The notes under the pieces are model-generated. The model saw only the letters and a list, made by a program, of their open reading frames with translations. It made no database searches and was not told the DNA's origin. A stretch of 26,314 bases of DNA, from positions 1 through 26,314 of the forward strand of contig JASLZX010000015.1 in assembly GCA_030754655.1 (NCBI GenBank), given 5' to 3'. Source of the stretch: UBA8886 sp002731655. GTDB lineage: Archaea > Thermoplasmatota > Poseidoniia > MGIII > CG-Epi1. Both the position numbers and the translations under genes were made by a program. Of this stretch, positions 7,951-14,610 are shown piece after piece; within the stretch, counting starts at the first letter, position 1, and every line of letters begins with the position of its first letter.

Positions 7951-8636
7951 GCGGCAACAATTTCATGCCCCTCCAAAAAAGGATGCCTCCCGGCTTCGGC
8001 CCATGCGGCTGCTGACTCGGGCGGCAGCCGTCCCCCGTCGTCAGCGAGCATCTCACACCCGAAGGCGACCGGCGGCAGCCCTGCCATCTCCGCCAGCGTG
8101 ACCATTAGCTCGGTGTGCCCTTGCCGCCCCGCCAGCCCGTCGGGATGCGCGACGCAGATCGGCACGTGTCCCGGTGACCGGAACCGTTCGCCCAGCAGCA
8201 GCTGCGCCGCGTCCGGCTCGAGCCCCGCGGCAGCCAGCTCGCCGAAGGCGGCAACGGTGCGCGCGCGGTCGCGGTCGGTGATACCGGTGTAAGTGTCGCG
8301 CGCGTTCAGCCAGAGCGAGAACGACGAGCGGCTGTCGTATGGTAGGTCATGCGCGCGCAGTGCAGACAGTGCTGGGAAATCGGCGGCTGCCGAATCGAGC
8401 ACAGCGTCCATGAACGGCAGTCCCAGCCGCTCTGCTGCGTCATGCGCGACAGCGATGAAGACTAGCCCCCCGCCGCGCTGTCGCAGCAGTCGCACTCGCT
8501 CTGGCGCCGCGTGCTGGGCGGCGAAGACGATGTCAGTCTCACCCTCGCGCCCCGGCGCGTCGTAGAGCAGCAGTGGTTCGCCCGCCCGCAAGGCGGCTGC
8601 GGCAGCCTCGACCGGCTTCGCGATGGTAGCGTCCAC
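7932..8636 (-). CDS. ribB: 3,4-dihydroxy-2-butanone 4-phosphate synthase
   Basis: Makes the four-carbon precursor of riboflavin from ribulose 5-phosphate. Motifs in the 234 residues are the acidic metal loop GREGETDIV, the YTGITDRDRA block, FRSPGHVPI and GLAGRQGHTEL. It is stand-alone, not fused to GTP cyclohydrolase II. It is first in ribB-ribL-ribE-ribH. The GTG at 8636 has a TATA-like TTTAAGATA 23 bp upstream, so the transcript is probably leaderless. The pyrimidine branch genes (GTP cyclohydrolase, deaminase, reductase) are not in this window. Confidence 0.94.
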   Translation of the reverse strand: MDATIAKPVEAAAAALRAGEPLLLYDAPGREGETDIVFAAQHAAPERVRLLRQRGGGLVFIAVAHDAAERLGLPFMDAVLDSAAADFPALSALRAHDLPYDSRSSFSLWLNARDTYTGITDRDRARTVAAFGELAAAGLEPDAAQLLLGERFRSPGHVPICVAHPDGLAGRQGHTELMVTLAEMAGLPPVAFGCEMLADDGGRLPPESAAAWAEAGRHPFLEGHEIVAAWDASA

Positions 8637-8654
8637 GCTGCGCGACCCGCGCGC

Positions 8655-8663
8655 TATCTTAAA
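8655..8663 (-). promoter_or_regulatory. TATA-like box of the riboflavin operon
   Basis: TTTAAGATA on the minus strand, centred 23 bp upstream of the ribB GTG. No FMN-riboswitch-like leader is possible because almost no leader exists. Confidence 0.6.
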
Positions 8664-8696
8664 CGGTTGCGTAGCTACGCGAAAATACGTAATTAA

Positions 8697-8932
8697 CTAG
8701 TCGCTGAGGACCTTGAACTTGGGTTCCTTATCCTTGACAGCCTTGAATTGGGGAGCGTCATCCTCGACCGGCTGGAAGACCGGTACATCCTCATCGACAG
8801 CCTCGAACGATGGCTCATCCGCGACCGCCTTGAAGGTGGGGGCGTCGTCATCGACAGGCATGAATGTCGGTAGGTCGGCTCCGCTTTCGCGCACCATCGG
8901 GGAGCCGGTGTCGACCGGCGTAAAGGAGGGCA
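8697..8932 (-). repeat. Seven-copy PxFxxV(D/E) decapeptide repeat region
   Basis: Encodes residues 528-605 of the 605-aa protein. The period of the last six units is 9-10 residues. Cores are PSFTPV, PTFMPV, PTFKAV, PSFEAV, PVFQPV, PQFKAV and PKFKVL. Variable positions alternate acidic and basic, and the nucleotide copies have diverged. Confidence 0.85.
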
Positions 8933-10514
8933 CGCTGCCGCCAACCCCGTGCTCGAACGCGGGTTCGCTGCTGTTGCCCTTGATTTCGCGCATCGCAGCC
9001 ACCGCAGCGTCCTTGACGTCCTTGACTGCGTCGTTGGTCAGTATCAGCAGCGCATCCATCACGCCGGAGGGCATCTCGAAGTCAATTGCCCGCGCCACGG
9101 CTCCCAGCGCCGTAGCGGCGGTGGCGCGCACGCGCTGGCTGCGGTTTTTGGTCTCTTCCACGTAGAGCTCCACCAGCTCATCGAGCTCACCAGGCGGCAG
9201 CTCGGGAATCTTAGTCCAGAGTTCCTTTGCGGCGAGATAGTCGCCCGCCAGAACTGGTTTGAGTAGTGACTTGACGCTGACGCCCAGCTCCTTTCCGGCA
9301 GGCTGTTTGCGCGCACGCCTGACCTTGCGCACCTTGCGCTTGCGAGCGGCGGACTTGCGCTTGCGTATCGATACTTTCTTGGAGGGGGCGGGCTCAATCC
9401 CTTCCTCTCCCTGTTGCAAATGCGCCTTGCGTCCAGTCAGCTCACGCACCTTGAAAATCTGGTTGCGCGGCATCTTGTCGCTGTGCCTGTCGAGCCCCGC
9501 GCTCTGTCGGCGGCTGGCGATATCAGTACCCCTTTCGCTGTCGAGCCCCGAGGAGACCTCGAACTGGGGTCCCTCGTTGAGCGTCACCACTCCCGGCCCC
9601 CCGTCGGGCTGCCCCATCGGAGGGCTGACTGGCTGCGGGTCGAAGAAGGGCTCCCGCGCGAGCAGCGCCCGCAGGTTGCCGTTGTTGTAAGCGTCGAGTG
9701 CAATTGCGTTGCCGGTGACCAGTTTCAGCAGCTCGGGCGCATTTGCGCCGCGCACCAGCCGTTCGACCGCGTTGAGCAGCTCGGGCCGCTCCTTGGCTAG
9801 GGCGTGGAATTCGGGCGCCATCGCCCGGACTTCGGCCAGCTTCTGCTCCAGCCCGGTGTCAAGGCTGGGGCCGGAGCCGGGTTGCGGGGCGGTTGCGCCG
9901 CCAATCGAAACGACGTTGGTGAAAGTCTCCTCGAGGAATTCCTGCGGCGTGTAGGGCATGCGGCCACCGCCCTGCTCACGCAAGTCGCCCTCCAGCGCCC
10001 GCTCGCCGAGCGCCAGCACAAACATACAGCGCGGCAGGTCAAGGTAGCTGGCCATGAACTCAATCAGCTTCAGCAGCACCCCGGGAGCAGCCATATCGAC
10101 GCCCTGCACCAGCATCACCAGCGGCGACTGCGTCACCAGCCGGTCGAGCAGCTTGCTCATCGCAGCGTCGAACTCGCGCATCGCCTCCATGTGGGCGGTG
10201 CCGCGCGTCACGACGGCTAGCTGGTCCAGTCCCTCCATCAGCCGGTTGGTAATTTCGGTGACCGTGCTGTCGTGATCCGAGAAGTCCTGCAACTGGAGCA
10301 GTAGCTGCTGCGCCAGCGGGACGCCGAGGTTCGGCTCCGATAGGTGTCGCCGCGCGTTGAACAAAAGCACCGCCAGCCCGCGCTCTTGCAGTCGCGGTTC
10401 GAGCTCAACCAGCAGCCGTTTGCGCTCGGCCGGAGAACCATTGTAGAGCGCAACTGAGGACGGCGGTTTGCTTGCACCGGCTAGCTCTTCGAGACGGTGA
10501 AGGGCTTCTTGCAT
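8697..10514 (-). CDS. Degenerate KAP-like NTPase domain + basic linker + HEAT-like helices + PxF repeat tail
   Basis: 605 residues, no family recognised over the whole length. Residues 20-180 resemble a KAP-type P-loop NTPase: the segment 130-170 (VMLVQGVD...FMASYLDLPRCMFVLALGERAL) parallels the KAP Walker B-sensor region. However, the Walker A lysine loop is replaced by YNGSPAERK (24-32) and the Walker B acids by QGVD, so ATP hydrolysis is unlikely. Residues 379-408 are almost all Lys/Arg. Residues 440-512 look like two HEAT-type helical repeats. The tail (528-605) holds seven PxFxxV units at 529, 549, 559, 568, 578, 588 and 598 with Asp/Glu spacers; looser PxF copies lie at 316 and 518. The ATG is preceded by AAGGA about 10 nt upstream. 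A scaffold or adaptor role is inferred. Confidence 0.8.
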   Translation of the reverse strand: MQEALHRLEELAGASKPPSSVALYNGSPAERKRLLVELEPRLQERGLAVLLFNARRHLSEPNLGVPLAQQLLLQLQDFSDHDSTVTEITNRLMEGLDQLAVVTRGTAHMEAMREFDAAMSKLLDRLVTQSPLVMLVQGVDMAAPGVLLKLIEFMASYLDLPRCMFVLALGERALEGDLREQGGGRMPYTPQEFLEETFTNVVSIGGATAPQPGSGPSLDTGLEQKLAEVRAMAPEFHALAKERPELLNAVERLVRGANAPELLKLVTGNAIALDAYNNGNLRALLAREPFFDPQPVSPPMGQPDGGPGVVTLNEGPQFEVSSGLDSERGTDIASRRQSAGLDRHSDKMPRNQIFKVRELTGRKAHLQQGEEGIEPAPSKKVSIRKRKSAARKRKVRKVRRARKQPAGKELGVSVKSLLKPVLAGDYLAAKELWTKIPELPPGELDELVELYVEETKNRSQRVRATAATALGAVARAIDFEMPSGVMDALLILTNDAVKDVKDAAVAAMREIKGNSSEPAFEHGVGGSVPSFTPVDTGSPMVRESGADLPTFMPVDDDAPTFKAVADEPSFEAVDEDVPVFQPVEDDAPQFKAVKDKEPKFKVLSD

Positions 10515-10550
10515 ACAGAGTTATGTCCTTGAGCAGAAAGCTGATTCCCG

Positions 10551-10565
10551 CTGCCGTCGCGGCAG
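10551..10565. repeat. Short dyad CTGCCG-tcg-CGGCAG between the 605-aa gene and tRNA-Leu
   Basis: Perfect 6-bp arms, 3-nt spacer, between the TATA-like box at 10573-10583 and the 605-aa start. It could be an operator or chance in GC-rich DNA. Confidence 0.3.
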
Positions 10566-10572
10566 TCACCAT

Positions 10573-10583
10573 CTATTTTAAAG
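10573..10583 (+). promoter_or_regulatory. TATA-like box of tRNA-Leu, possibly bidirectional
   Basis: CTATTTTAAAG, centred about 30 bp before the tRNA 5' end. On the other strand it would give the 605-aa gene a leader of roughly 40 nt. Confidence 0.6.
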
Positions 10584-10607
10584 GTTCGGGAGGGGTGGAA
10601 ACTGAGT

Positions 10608-10692
10608 GCGGGGGTCGCATAGCCTGGCCAATTGTGCCGGACTTAAGATCCGGTTCCTCAGGGATTCGTCGGTTCGAATCCGACCCCCCGCA
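10608..10692 (+). tRNA. tRNA-Leu (UAA), CCA encoded at 10693-10695
   Basis: Seven-bp acceptor stem GCGGGGG/CCCCCGC, five-bp anticodon stem CCGGA/TCCGG, loop CTTAAGA with anticodon TAA at 10644-10646. A class II variable arm follows, then the T-arm GTCGG-TTCGAAT-CCGAC, discriminator A at 10692 and a genomic CCA. The D-stem is short (GCA/TGT with one G-U). No intron is present. Confidence 0.95.
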
Positions 10693-10710
10693 CCATCCTT
10701 TACCGTTCAG

Positions 10711-11085
10711 CTACGGCGCTGCGCTCGTTGCCAGTCGGTGCCGCCGTGCGGCGACACGCCGGTAGAGCCAGCGCAACAGCCGCATCACTCCGGGAAACCG
10801 CGAGAGCAGCCAGAGCGGCCAGCCCCACCATATGTGGCGGCAGAGTTCCATGAGCGCGTCCGCGCCGCCGAGCACGCTGTCATCGGGGAGTAGCAGCAGC
10901 AGCTCATCCGGGGCGGCGGTCGTGTCCGCCGCCCCGCCATCCCGGGCGAGCCGCTCGCGCACCCACTCCGCCTGTAGCTCCGCTAGCGTAAAGCCGGCGC
11001 GCTGCGCCAGCCCGCCCCAGCGGTCGGCGAGCCCGCGGCAGAAGCTGCACTCGCCGTCATACAGCAGCCACCCCGCTCCAGACAC
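10711..11085 (-). CDS. DCC-family (DUF393) thiol-disulfide oxidoreductase-like protein
   Basis: 124 residues, close to the usual length of the DCC/DUF393 family. The N-terminal YDGECSFCRG gives the diagnostic DGxCxxC redox pair, Cys13 and Cys16. A hydrophobic Trp-rich stretch (HIWWGWPLWLLSRFPG) and an RWLYRRVA tail also match the family. The exact substrate is unknown. The start is a GTG at 11085, with possible TATA boxes at 11106-11112 (GTAAAAG) or the stronger 11157-11167. It is convergent to tRNA-Leu with a 15-nt gap. The middle (DGGAADTTAAPDE) is an Ala-rich, family-variable segment encoded across an 11-bp perfect inverted repeat. Confidence 0.85.
   Translation of the reverse strand: MSGAGWLLYDGECSFCRGLADRWGGLAQRAGFTLAELQAEWVRERLARDGGAADTTAAPDELLLLLPDDSVLGGADALMELCRHIWWGWPLWLLSRFPGVMRLLRWLYRRVAARRHRLATSAAP
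10909..10936. repeat. Perfect inverted repeat, 11-bp arms, in the DCC gene
   Basis: Arms CGGGGCGGCGG and CCGCCGCCCCG with spacer TCGTGT. It codes for a variable Ala/Gly segment. Confidence 0.9.
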
Positions 11086-11156
11086 GGTGCGCCAACCGGC
11101 GCAGCGTAAAAGCGCGTTGCGTCGCCCTGTGGGGTCGCCCGCACGGCGTTACGCAG

Positions 11157-11167
11157 CTTAAATATCG
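11157..11167 (-). promoter_or_regulatory. TATA-like box downstream of the site-2 protease
   Basis: CTTAAATAT core in the 86-nt gap between the protease stop and the DCC start. If it drives the DCC gene, the transcript has a leader of about 50 nt. Confidence 0.45.
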
Positions 11168-11171
11168 GTCG

Positions 11172-11897
11172 TCAGAAAGGTGGAATGGTCCAGTAGACCA
11201 TCGCGAGCGCCAGGATACCGGCGACGATACCGCCCCACGCGGCGCTGCTCCACGCCATGATTTTGGAGCCGTCAAGCGGCGGGACCGGAATCATGTTGAA
11301 GCCACCCAGGATGATATTGATGATTACCAGGAATCGCGCCAGCACACCGAACCAGCCGAGAGGCCCGGCCGCGCCAGCCAGCAGCAGGTAGAACGGCAGC
11401 ACCGCCAGCGCCAGCGCGATGTTGGTGAGTGGCCCCACCGCGGCGATGTGGCCATGCTGTTGCGGGGTGACGCGGCCGGCGACCATCACCGCTCCCGGCG
11501 CCGCAATCAGGAAGCCGAAGGCGCCCATCAGCAGCGCCAGCAGCAGCCCGTTGCGGTTGCCGCGGTATTCAGCCCAGCAGCCGTATTTCTGTGCCATCCA
11601 CTTGTGTGCCAGCTCGTGCAGTAGGAAGCCAGTCATCACCGCCGCGAACGACATCAGCAGTTTCACTGCAAAAATCGAGAGATTCGCGAGTGCCGGCTCA
11701 ATCCCATCGGCGAGTGCCAGCGCCAGCGCGACCGTCAGTATTGCGACGGACTCGGCAATCTGCGCCTTCTCGTAGTTGGAAAAGAGCATCCCGCCCGGCC
11801 GGCGGTTAACCTGCAGCGGCTCGCCCCACCCGGCGGTGAACGGTGAAGACTCAGTGCGATAGGTCGCCTGTCGGCTCCGCGAGCGGTCGCTCCACAT
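11172..11897 (-). CDS. Site-2-type (M50) intramembrane metalloprotease
   Basis: Polytopic zinc protease. With an ATG at 11897 it has 241 residues. HELAH (94-98) supplies the zinc-binding His94, Glu95 and His98. NMIPVPPLDG (201-210) supplies the third ligand Asp209, in the order typical of M50. Hydrophobic helices lie at about 48-64, 76-96, 117-140, 157-175 and 184-200, and near the C-terminus. The frame stays open to 11969, but a TATA-like TTCCTTAAGA at 11918-11927 sits 25 bp before 11897 and would be internal to the longer form, so the shorter start is preferred. The substrate is unknown. It is divergent from the coiled-coil gene. Confidence 0.88.
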   Translation of the reverse strand: MWSDRSRSRQATYRTESSPFTAGWGEPLQVNRRPGGMLFSNYEKAQIAESVAILTVALALALADGIEPALANLSIFAVKLLMSFAAVMTGFLLHELAHKWMAQKYGCWAEYRGNRNGLLLALLMGAFGFLIAAPGAVMVAGRVTPQQHGHIAAVGPLTNIALALAVLPFYLLLAGAAGPLGWFGVLARFLVIINIILGGFNMIPVPPLDGSKIMAWSSAAWGGIVAGILALAMVYWTIPPF

Positions 11898-11917
11898 GGC
11901 GCGCCACCCTGCCCTCG

Positions 11918-11927
11918 TCTTAAGGAA
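11918..11927 (-). promoter_or_regulatory. TATA-like box of the site-2 protease gene
   Basis: TTCCTTAAGA on minus, centred 25 bp upstream of the ATG at 11897. It decides the start codon. Confidence 0.6.
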
Positions 11928-11948
11928 TTTGGCCGACGCGCGACGCAA

Positions 11949-11960
11949 GCGCTTAAGCGC
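11949..11960 (+). promoter_or_regulatory. Palindromic TATA-like box of the coiled-coil operon
   Basis: GCGCTTAAGCGC, a perfect 12-bp palindrome centred 24 bp upstream of the GTG at 11978. Confidence 0.55.
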
Positions 11961-11977
11961 GCCAGCCATCGCCGCGC

Positions 11978-12205
11978 GTGGAGGACAAGACGCAGCAGCT
12001 GCGTGCGCACATCGCCGCGCTCGAGGCGGAGCTGGAGCAGCAGCGCGAAGCGCACGCCGCCAAGATGAAGCGATTGAAGTCGGAGAACTACGCGGCGCTC
12101 GAGGCGTCGCAGACGCGCTATCAGGGCGAGCTCGCCATCCAGCACGCCAACTTCGGGCGGCAGATTGCGGAGCTGAAGGCGCGGCTCAAGGCGTTCGACG
12201 TATGA
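11978..12205 (+). CDS. Small coiled-coil protein of unknown function
   Basis: 75 residues, entirely helical and charged, with a heptad-like pattern from about residue 5 to 73 (LRAHIAALEAELEQQREAHA, then IAELKARLKAF). There is no signal peptide or membrane segment, so it is probably cytoplasmic and oligomeric. The GTG start is set by the TATA box 24 bp upstream. The stop overlaps the next ATG in ATGA, so it is translationally coupled to the membrane protein that follows. No family is recognised. It may be a soluble partner of that membrane protein. Confidence 0.75.
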   Translation: MEDKTQQLRAHIAALEAELEQQREAHAAKMKRLKSENYAALEASQTRYQGELAIQHANFGRQIAELKARLKAFDV

Positions 12206-12873
12206 GTTCCCAATTCTGGGCTGCCAACCTGCTCGGGATGGTGACGCTCTTCGCCCCGGCGTTCTGGCTTTTCCTGCGCACCATCGCCCCTGTCGAGGAG
12301 CAGCTACAGGAGCGCAAGCTCTACCTGGCGTGCGGCGGCGGCGCTATTTTCGGGACGATTGCCGAGGCGCTGATGCTGCTCGGCGGATTCAGCCTGCGCT
12401 CGCCCACCGTCGGCTACGCGTCGTTACTGATTGTAGGACCTGCGCTGGTGACGCTGGTGCTCTGGCTGGGGCTGCGGCTGCGCACTTTCCGCGACGCGCG
12501 CCACGCCGTTTACTACGCGGCCGGCTTCGGCCTCTTCTTCGGCGCGGCGCACGAGTTCTGGAAGCTGCTTGTGCTCGAGGCGGGGCAGCCCGACGGAGTG
12601 CTGCCGTTCCCCGGCGGGCTGCTCGACGCCTGGTTCGGACTGGCGGCGACGGTGCTGCTGGGCGGCATGGCGCTCTGGCTTATGCCGGCGCTCCAGCGCG
12701 ACAGCGGCGTCCGCACCGCCGCCCGGCTGGCGCTGCTCTACCTCGCTCTCGGCTTCCTGCGCATCTCGGCCATTGAGCGATCCGAGCCGGCGATTGACGC
12801 GGCGACGGCGCTCGCCTTCGCGGCGGGCGCCGCGGCGCTCTACCAGCAGGGTGCCGCGAGGCTGCCGGCGTGA
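12202..12873 (+). CDS. Polytopic membrane protein, unknown family
   Basis: 223 residues with about seven hydrophobic segments (roughly 7-26, 43-63, 71-92, 102-124, 139-160, 168-185, 196-215). Between them, GTIAEALM and GLFFGAAHEFWKLL place Glu and His in or near membrane helices. This loosely recalls PrsW/YhfC-type intramembrane metalloproteases, but no full motif set is present, so no function is assigned. The start is the ATG coupled to the coiled-coil stop; the longer open frame upstream is discarded. The last codons overlap the GTG of the zinc-ribbon protein (GTGA). It is the middle gene of a three-gene operon. Confidence 0.8.
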   Translation: MSSQFWAANLLGMVTLFAPAFWLFLRTIAPVEEQLQERKLYLACGGGAIFGTIAEALMLLGGFSLRSPTVGYASLLIVGPALVTLVLWLGLRLRTFRDARHAVYYAAGFGLFFGAAHEFWKLLVLEAGQPDGVLPFPGGLLDAWFGLAATVLLGGMALWLMPALQRDSGVRTAARLALLYLALGFLRISAIERSEPAIDAATALAFAAGAAALYQQGAARLPA

Positions 12874-13031
12874 TTCTCACCATCATGCTCGTCCTGCTGT
12901 TCGTCGGGCTCATCGCCGGGATTTTCCTGTGGCAGAAGCTCTACAACCCCGGGGAGCTCTGCGCCAAGTGCTACCGCGTGCTCCCGTCAAACGCGCGCGA
13001 GTGTCCATGGTGTGGCGAGTCGCGCGATTAA
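12870..13031 (+). CDS. 53-aa membrane-anchored zinc ribbon
   Basis: Reads MILTIMLVLLFVGLIAGIFL then WQKLYNPGELCAKCYRVLPS and NARECPWCGESRD. One N-terminal TM helix (about 2-21) is followed by a CxxC...CxxC zinc ribbon (Cys31, 34, 45, 48). The GTG start overlaps the upstream stop in GTGA, and both composition and coupling support a real gene. The zinc ribbon should face the cytoplasm if the short N-terminus is outside. It converges with the DUF2085 gene with one base between the stops. Function is unknown; a partner of the two upstream proteins is likely. Confidence 0.8.
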   Translation: MILTIMLVLLFVGLIAGIFLWQKLYNPGELCAKCYRVLPSNARECPWCGESRD

Positions 13032-13032
13032 T

Positions 13033-13569
13033 TCAGCCGTGCCCCTGATTCTGGCGTGGTTCCAAGATAATCATCAGCGCCCAGCCTGTCACGCCGCCGG
13101 CAAGCAGTCCGGTAATCAGCCGGCGCGGGTTGGTTGATTCGTAGTCCGTGAGCAGCTGGATGGTCCCGTCGAGTCCAATCGGCACCAGTGCCAGCAGCAC
13201 CAGCGGCAGCGACAGCTCCGGGCGACGCCGCAAGGCGATAGTGAAGCCCAGCGCAAGGCCGGCGAAGATGCCCAGGTCGCGCGCGCAGAACGGCATCTGG
13301 TTCCCCGCGTAAGTGTAGGATCGGCTCGAAATCGTATGACAGTTTGCATCGCCCAGCCAGTAGACCACCGCGGCGACGGGGTTCATCGCATCAATCGTCT
13401 CCCGGTTATCGACGAGCCCGACGTAGCCTGATAGGTCCCCGGTCGCCCCCGGCTCGAGCAGCAGTGGCCCGCCTGCGACCAGTAGCACCCAGCCCCAGAG
13501 CAGCGCCAGCGCCACCTGTTCGCGGCGCGAAAGCGCGGTGACGAAGCGCGCCACTTGCGAAGCGGTCAC
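13033..13569 (-). CDS. DUF2085 membrane protein
   Basis: 178 residues with four or five TM helices. The DUF2085 signature is visible: NCHTISSRSYTYAGNQMPFCARDLGIFAG, with Cys77-His78 and Cys95, followed by PIGLDG and ESTNPRR...GLLAGG in the last helices. The function of the family is unknown; the invariant Cys/His suggest metal or heme contact. The start chosen is the GTG at 13569, which overlaps the upstream stop in GTGA. The frame remains open for 70 more codons, but that part lies antisense-free over the upstream gene and reads as low-complexity. Coupled to the gene before it. Confidence 0.82.
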   Translation of the reverse strand: MTASQVARFVTALSRREQVALALLWGWVLLVAGGPLLLEPGATGDLSGYVGLVDNRETIDAMNPVAAVVYWLGDANCHTISSRSYTYAGNQMPFCARDLGIFAGLALGFTIALRRRPELSLPLVLLALVPIGLDGTIQLLTDYESTNPRRLITGLLAGGVTGWALMIILEPRQNQGHG

Positions 13570-14561
13570 GTCTCGAACAGCTCGCGGTCGCCAAGCAGCA
13601 AAAGTAATGCAGTTAGAGACAACAAACTGCCGAGCAGGAAGCCCCAGCTCAGGATGCCCGCCACTGCGCCGAAGAGCGCCAGTCGGAAATGGCGCTCGAG
13701 CAGGGCCGCCCCCGCCCCCATCAGCGCTATCAGCGCCATCAGCGCCAGCACCGGCGCCTGCGCGGCGCTGGGGGGCCACGGTCGCACGACGTTACTGCGC
13801 TGGTTGGTGACGTCATGGCCATCGCCCGGCTCGAGCTGCGTGTTGAGCAGGTTGGTTGCGGCGGGCCGCAGGTCAATCCAGATCGAATGGGTGCGGAAGC
13901 CGGGGCTGAAGAAAGTCACCTTCAGTTCGCCGCTGGTCAGGTTGTGCAGGAAGTAGCGCCCCTCCCCGTCGCTGAATACCTGCTGGCCGCCGCCGGCGAC
14001 GCGCACGTTCTCGAGCGCGGTGCCGTTGACGTCAATCACCGAGCCGTAAAGGCTGGCTGTCGCCGGCTCGTCCCAGGGCGAGTCGTAGCCGTTCCACTTG
14101 ATGGCGGTCGCGCTCGCCGCAAACAGCCCGAGCACCGCCACCGCTAGCAGCAGCAGCCCCGCCAGCTGCGCGCGGCTACGCGGGCCGTCGATGACCGACT
14201 GTACCCGTTCGATGCGGTAGGCGGTCGAGAGCTCGCCCAGCAGCTCCAGCGCGCTGGGTGCGGCTGGTTCGGGCGGGACGGGCGGTTCGCTGGGGGGCGC
14301 GGGTGATGGGTCGCCTTGCGGGATTTCGTCTTCCGCTTCGTCCTCCTCCGGCGTTTCCTCGTCGGCAGCCGTTTCCTCGTCGGGCGCTTCTTCTTCGACC
14401 GCTTCTTCCTCTGCCGCCGGAGCCTCCTCTGCAGCGGGCACTTCATCGCCCGGGACGTCGAAGCCATGGTCGCAGCTGGGGCAGGCGATCGACCGCCCCG
14501 GCCGGCGTCCGGTATCGAAGCGGATGAAACAGACCGGGCACTCCAGCTGTTGCGTCACCAT
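13566..14561 (-). CDS. Zinc ribbon - acidic linker - TM - CarboxypepD-like domain membrane protein
   Basis: 331 residues. A zinc ribbon (Cys8, 11, 27, 30) is followed by a highly acidic Glu/Ala stretch (38-80) and a Pro-rich stretch (81-102). TM1 lies at 131-153. A carboxypeptidase-regulatory-like beta sandwich spans about 169-233 (SLYGSVIDVNGTALENVRV...GRYFLHNLTSGELKVTF...GFRT). Three TM helices occupy 269-325. The expected topology puts the ribbon and acidic arm in the cytoplasm and the sandwich outside. The ATG is 25 bp downstream of a TATA box shared with uppP. It is coupled to DUF2085. Function is unknown; a sensor or envelope scaffold is an inference. Confidence 0.8.
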   Translation of the reverse strand: MVTQQLECPVCFIRFDTGRRPGRSIACPSCDHGFDVPGDEVPAAEEAPAAEEEAVEEEAPDEETAADEETPEEDEAEDEIPQGDPSPAPPSEPPVPPEPAAPSALELLGELSTAYRIERVQSVIDGPRSRAQLAGLLLLAVAVLGLFAASATAIKWNGYDSPWDEPATASLYGSVIDVNGTALENVRVAGGGQQVFSDGEGRYFLHNLTSGELKVTFFSPGFRTHSIWIDLRPAATNLLNTQLEPGDGHDVTNQRSNVVRPWPPSAAQAPVLALMALIALMGAGAALLERHFRLALFGAVAGILSWGFLLGSLLSLTALLLLLGDRELFET

Positions 14562-14581
14562 CGGCGCGGACCTGCACCCGC

Positions 14582-14590
14582 GTTAAATAA
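14582..14590. promoter_or_regulatory. Single TATA box shared by divergent zinc-ribbon gene and uppP
   Basis: GTTAAATAA centred at about 14586, exactly 25 bp from the minus-strand ATG (14561) and 25 bp from the plus-strand ATG (14611). No second AT-rich element exists in the 49-bp gap, so one box probably serves both leaderless transcripts. Confidence 0.65.
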
Positions 14591-14610
14591 ACGTGGCGAC
14601 TCGCCGCGCC

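Noticed and set aside
8697..8932. Protein repeat region as a CRISPR or DNA satellite
   Set aside because: Copies are similar only as protein; there are no identical DNA repeats and no spacers.
10472..10765. 97-codon plus-strand frame across tRNA-Leu
   Set aside because: It runs through the tRNA and has no protein-like features.
11896..12201. N-terminal extension of the polytopic membrane protein
   Set aside because: It overlaps the coiled-coil gene in another frame and is low-complexity; the coupled ATG at 12202 starts a good TM helix.
13720..13755. Short tandem ATCAGCGC-like repeats
   Set aside because: Explained by the Ala/Leu/Met-rich TM helix coded on the minus strand; copies are imperfect.
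13570..13779. Extended N-terminus of the DUF2085 protein
   Set aside because: It lies over the conserved 3' part of the upstream gene and is Gly/Ala low-complexity; the GTGA overlap gives a better start.
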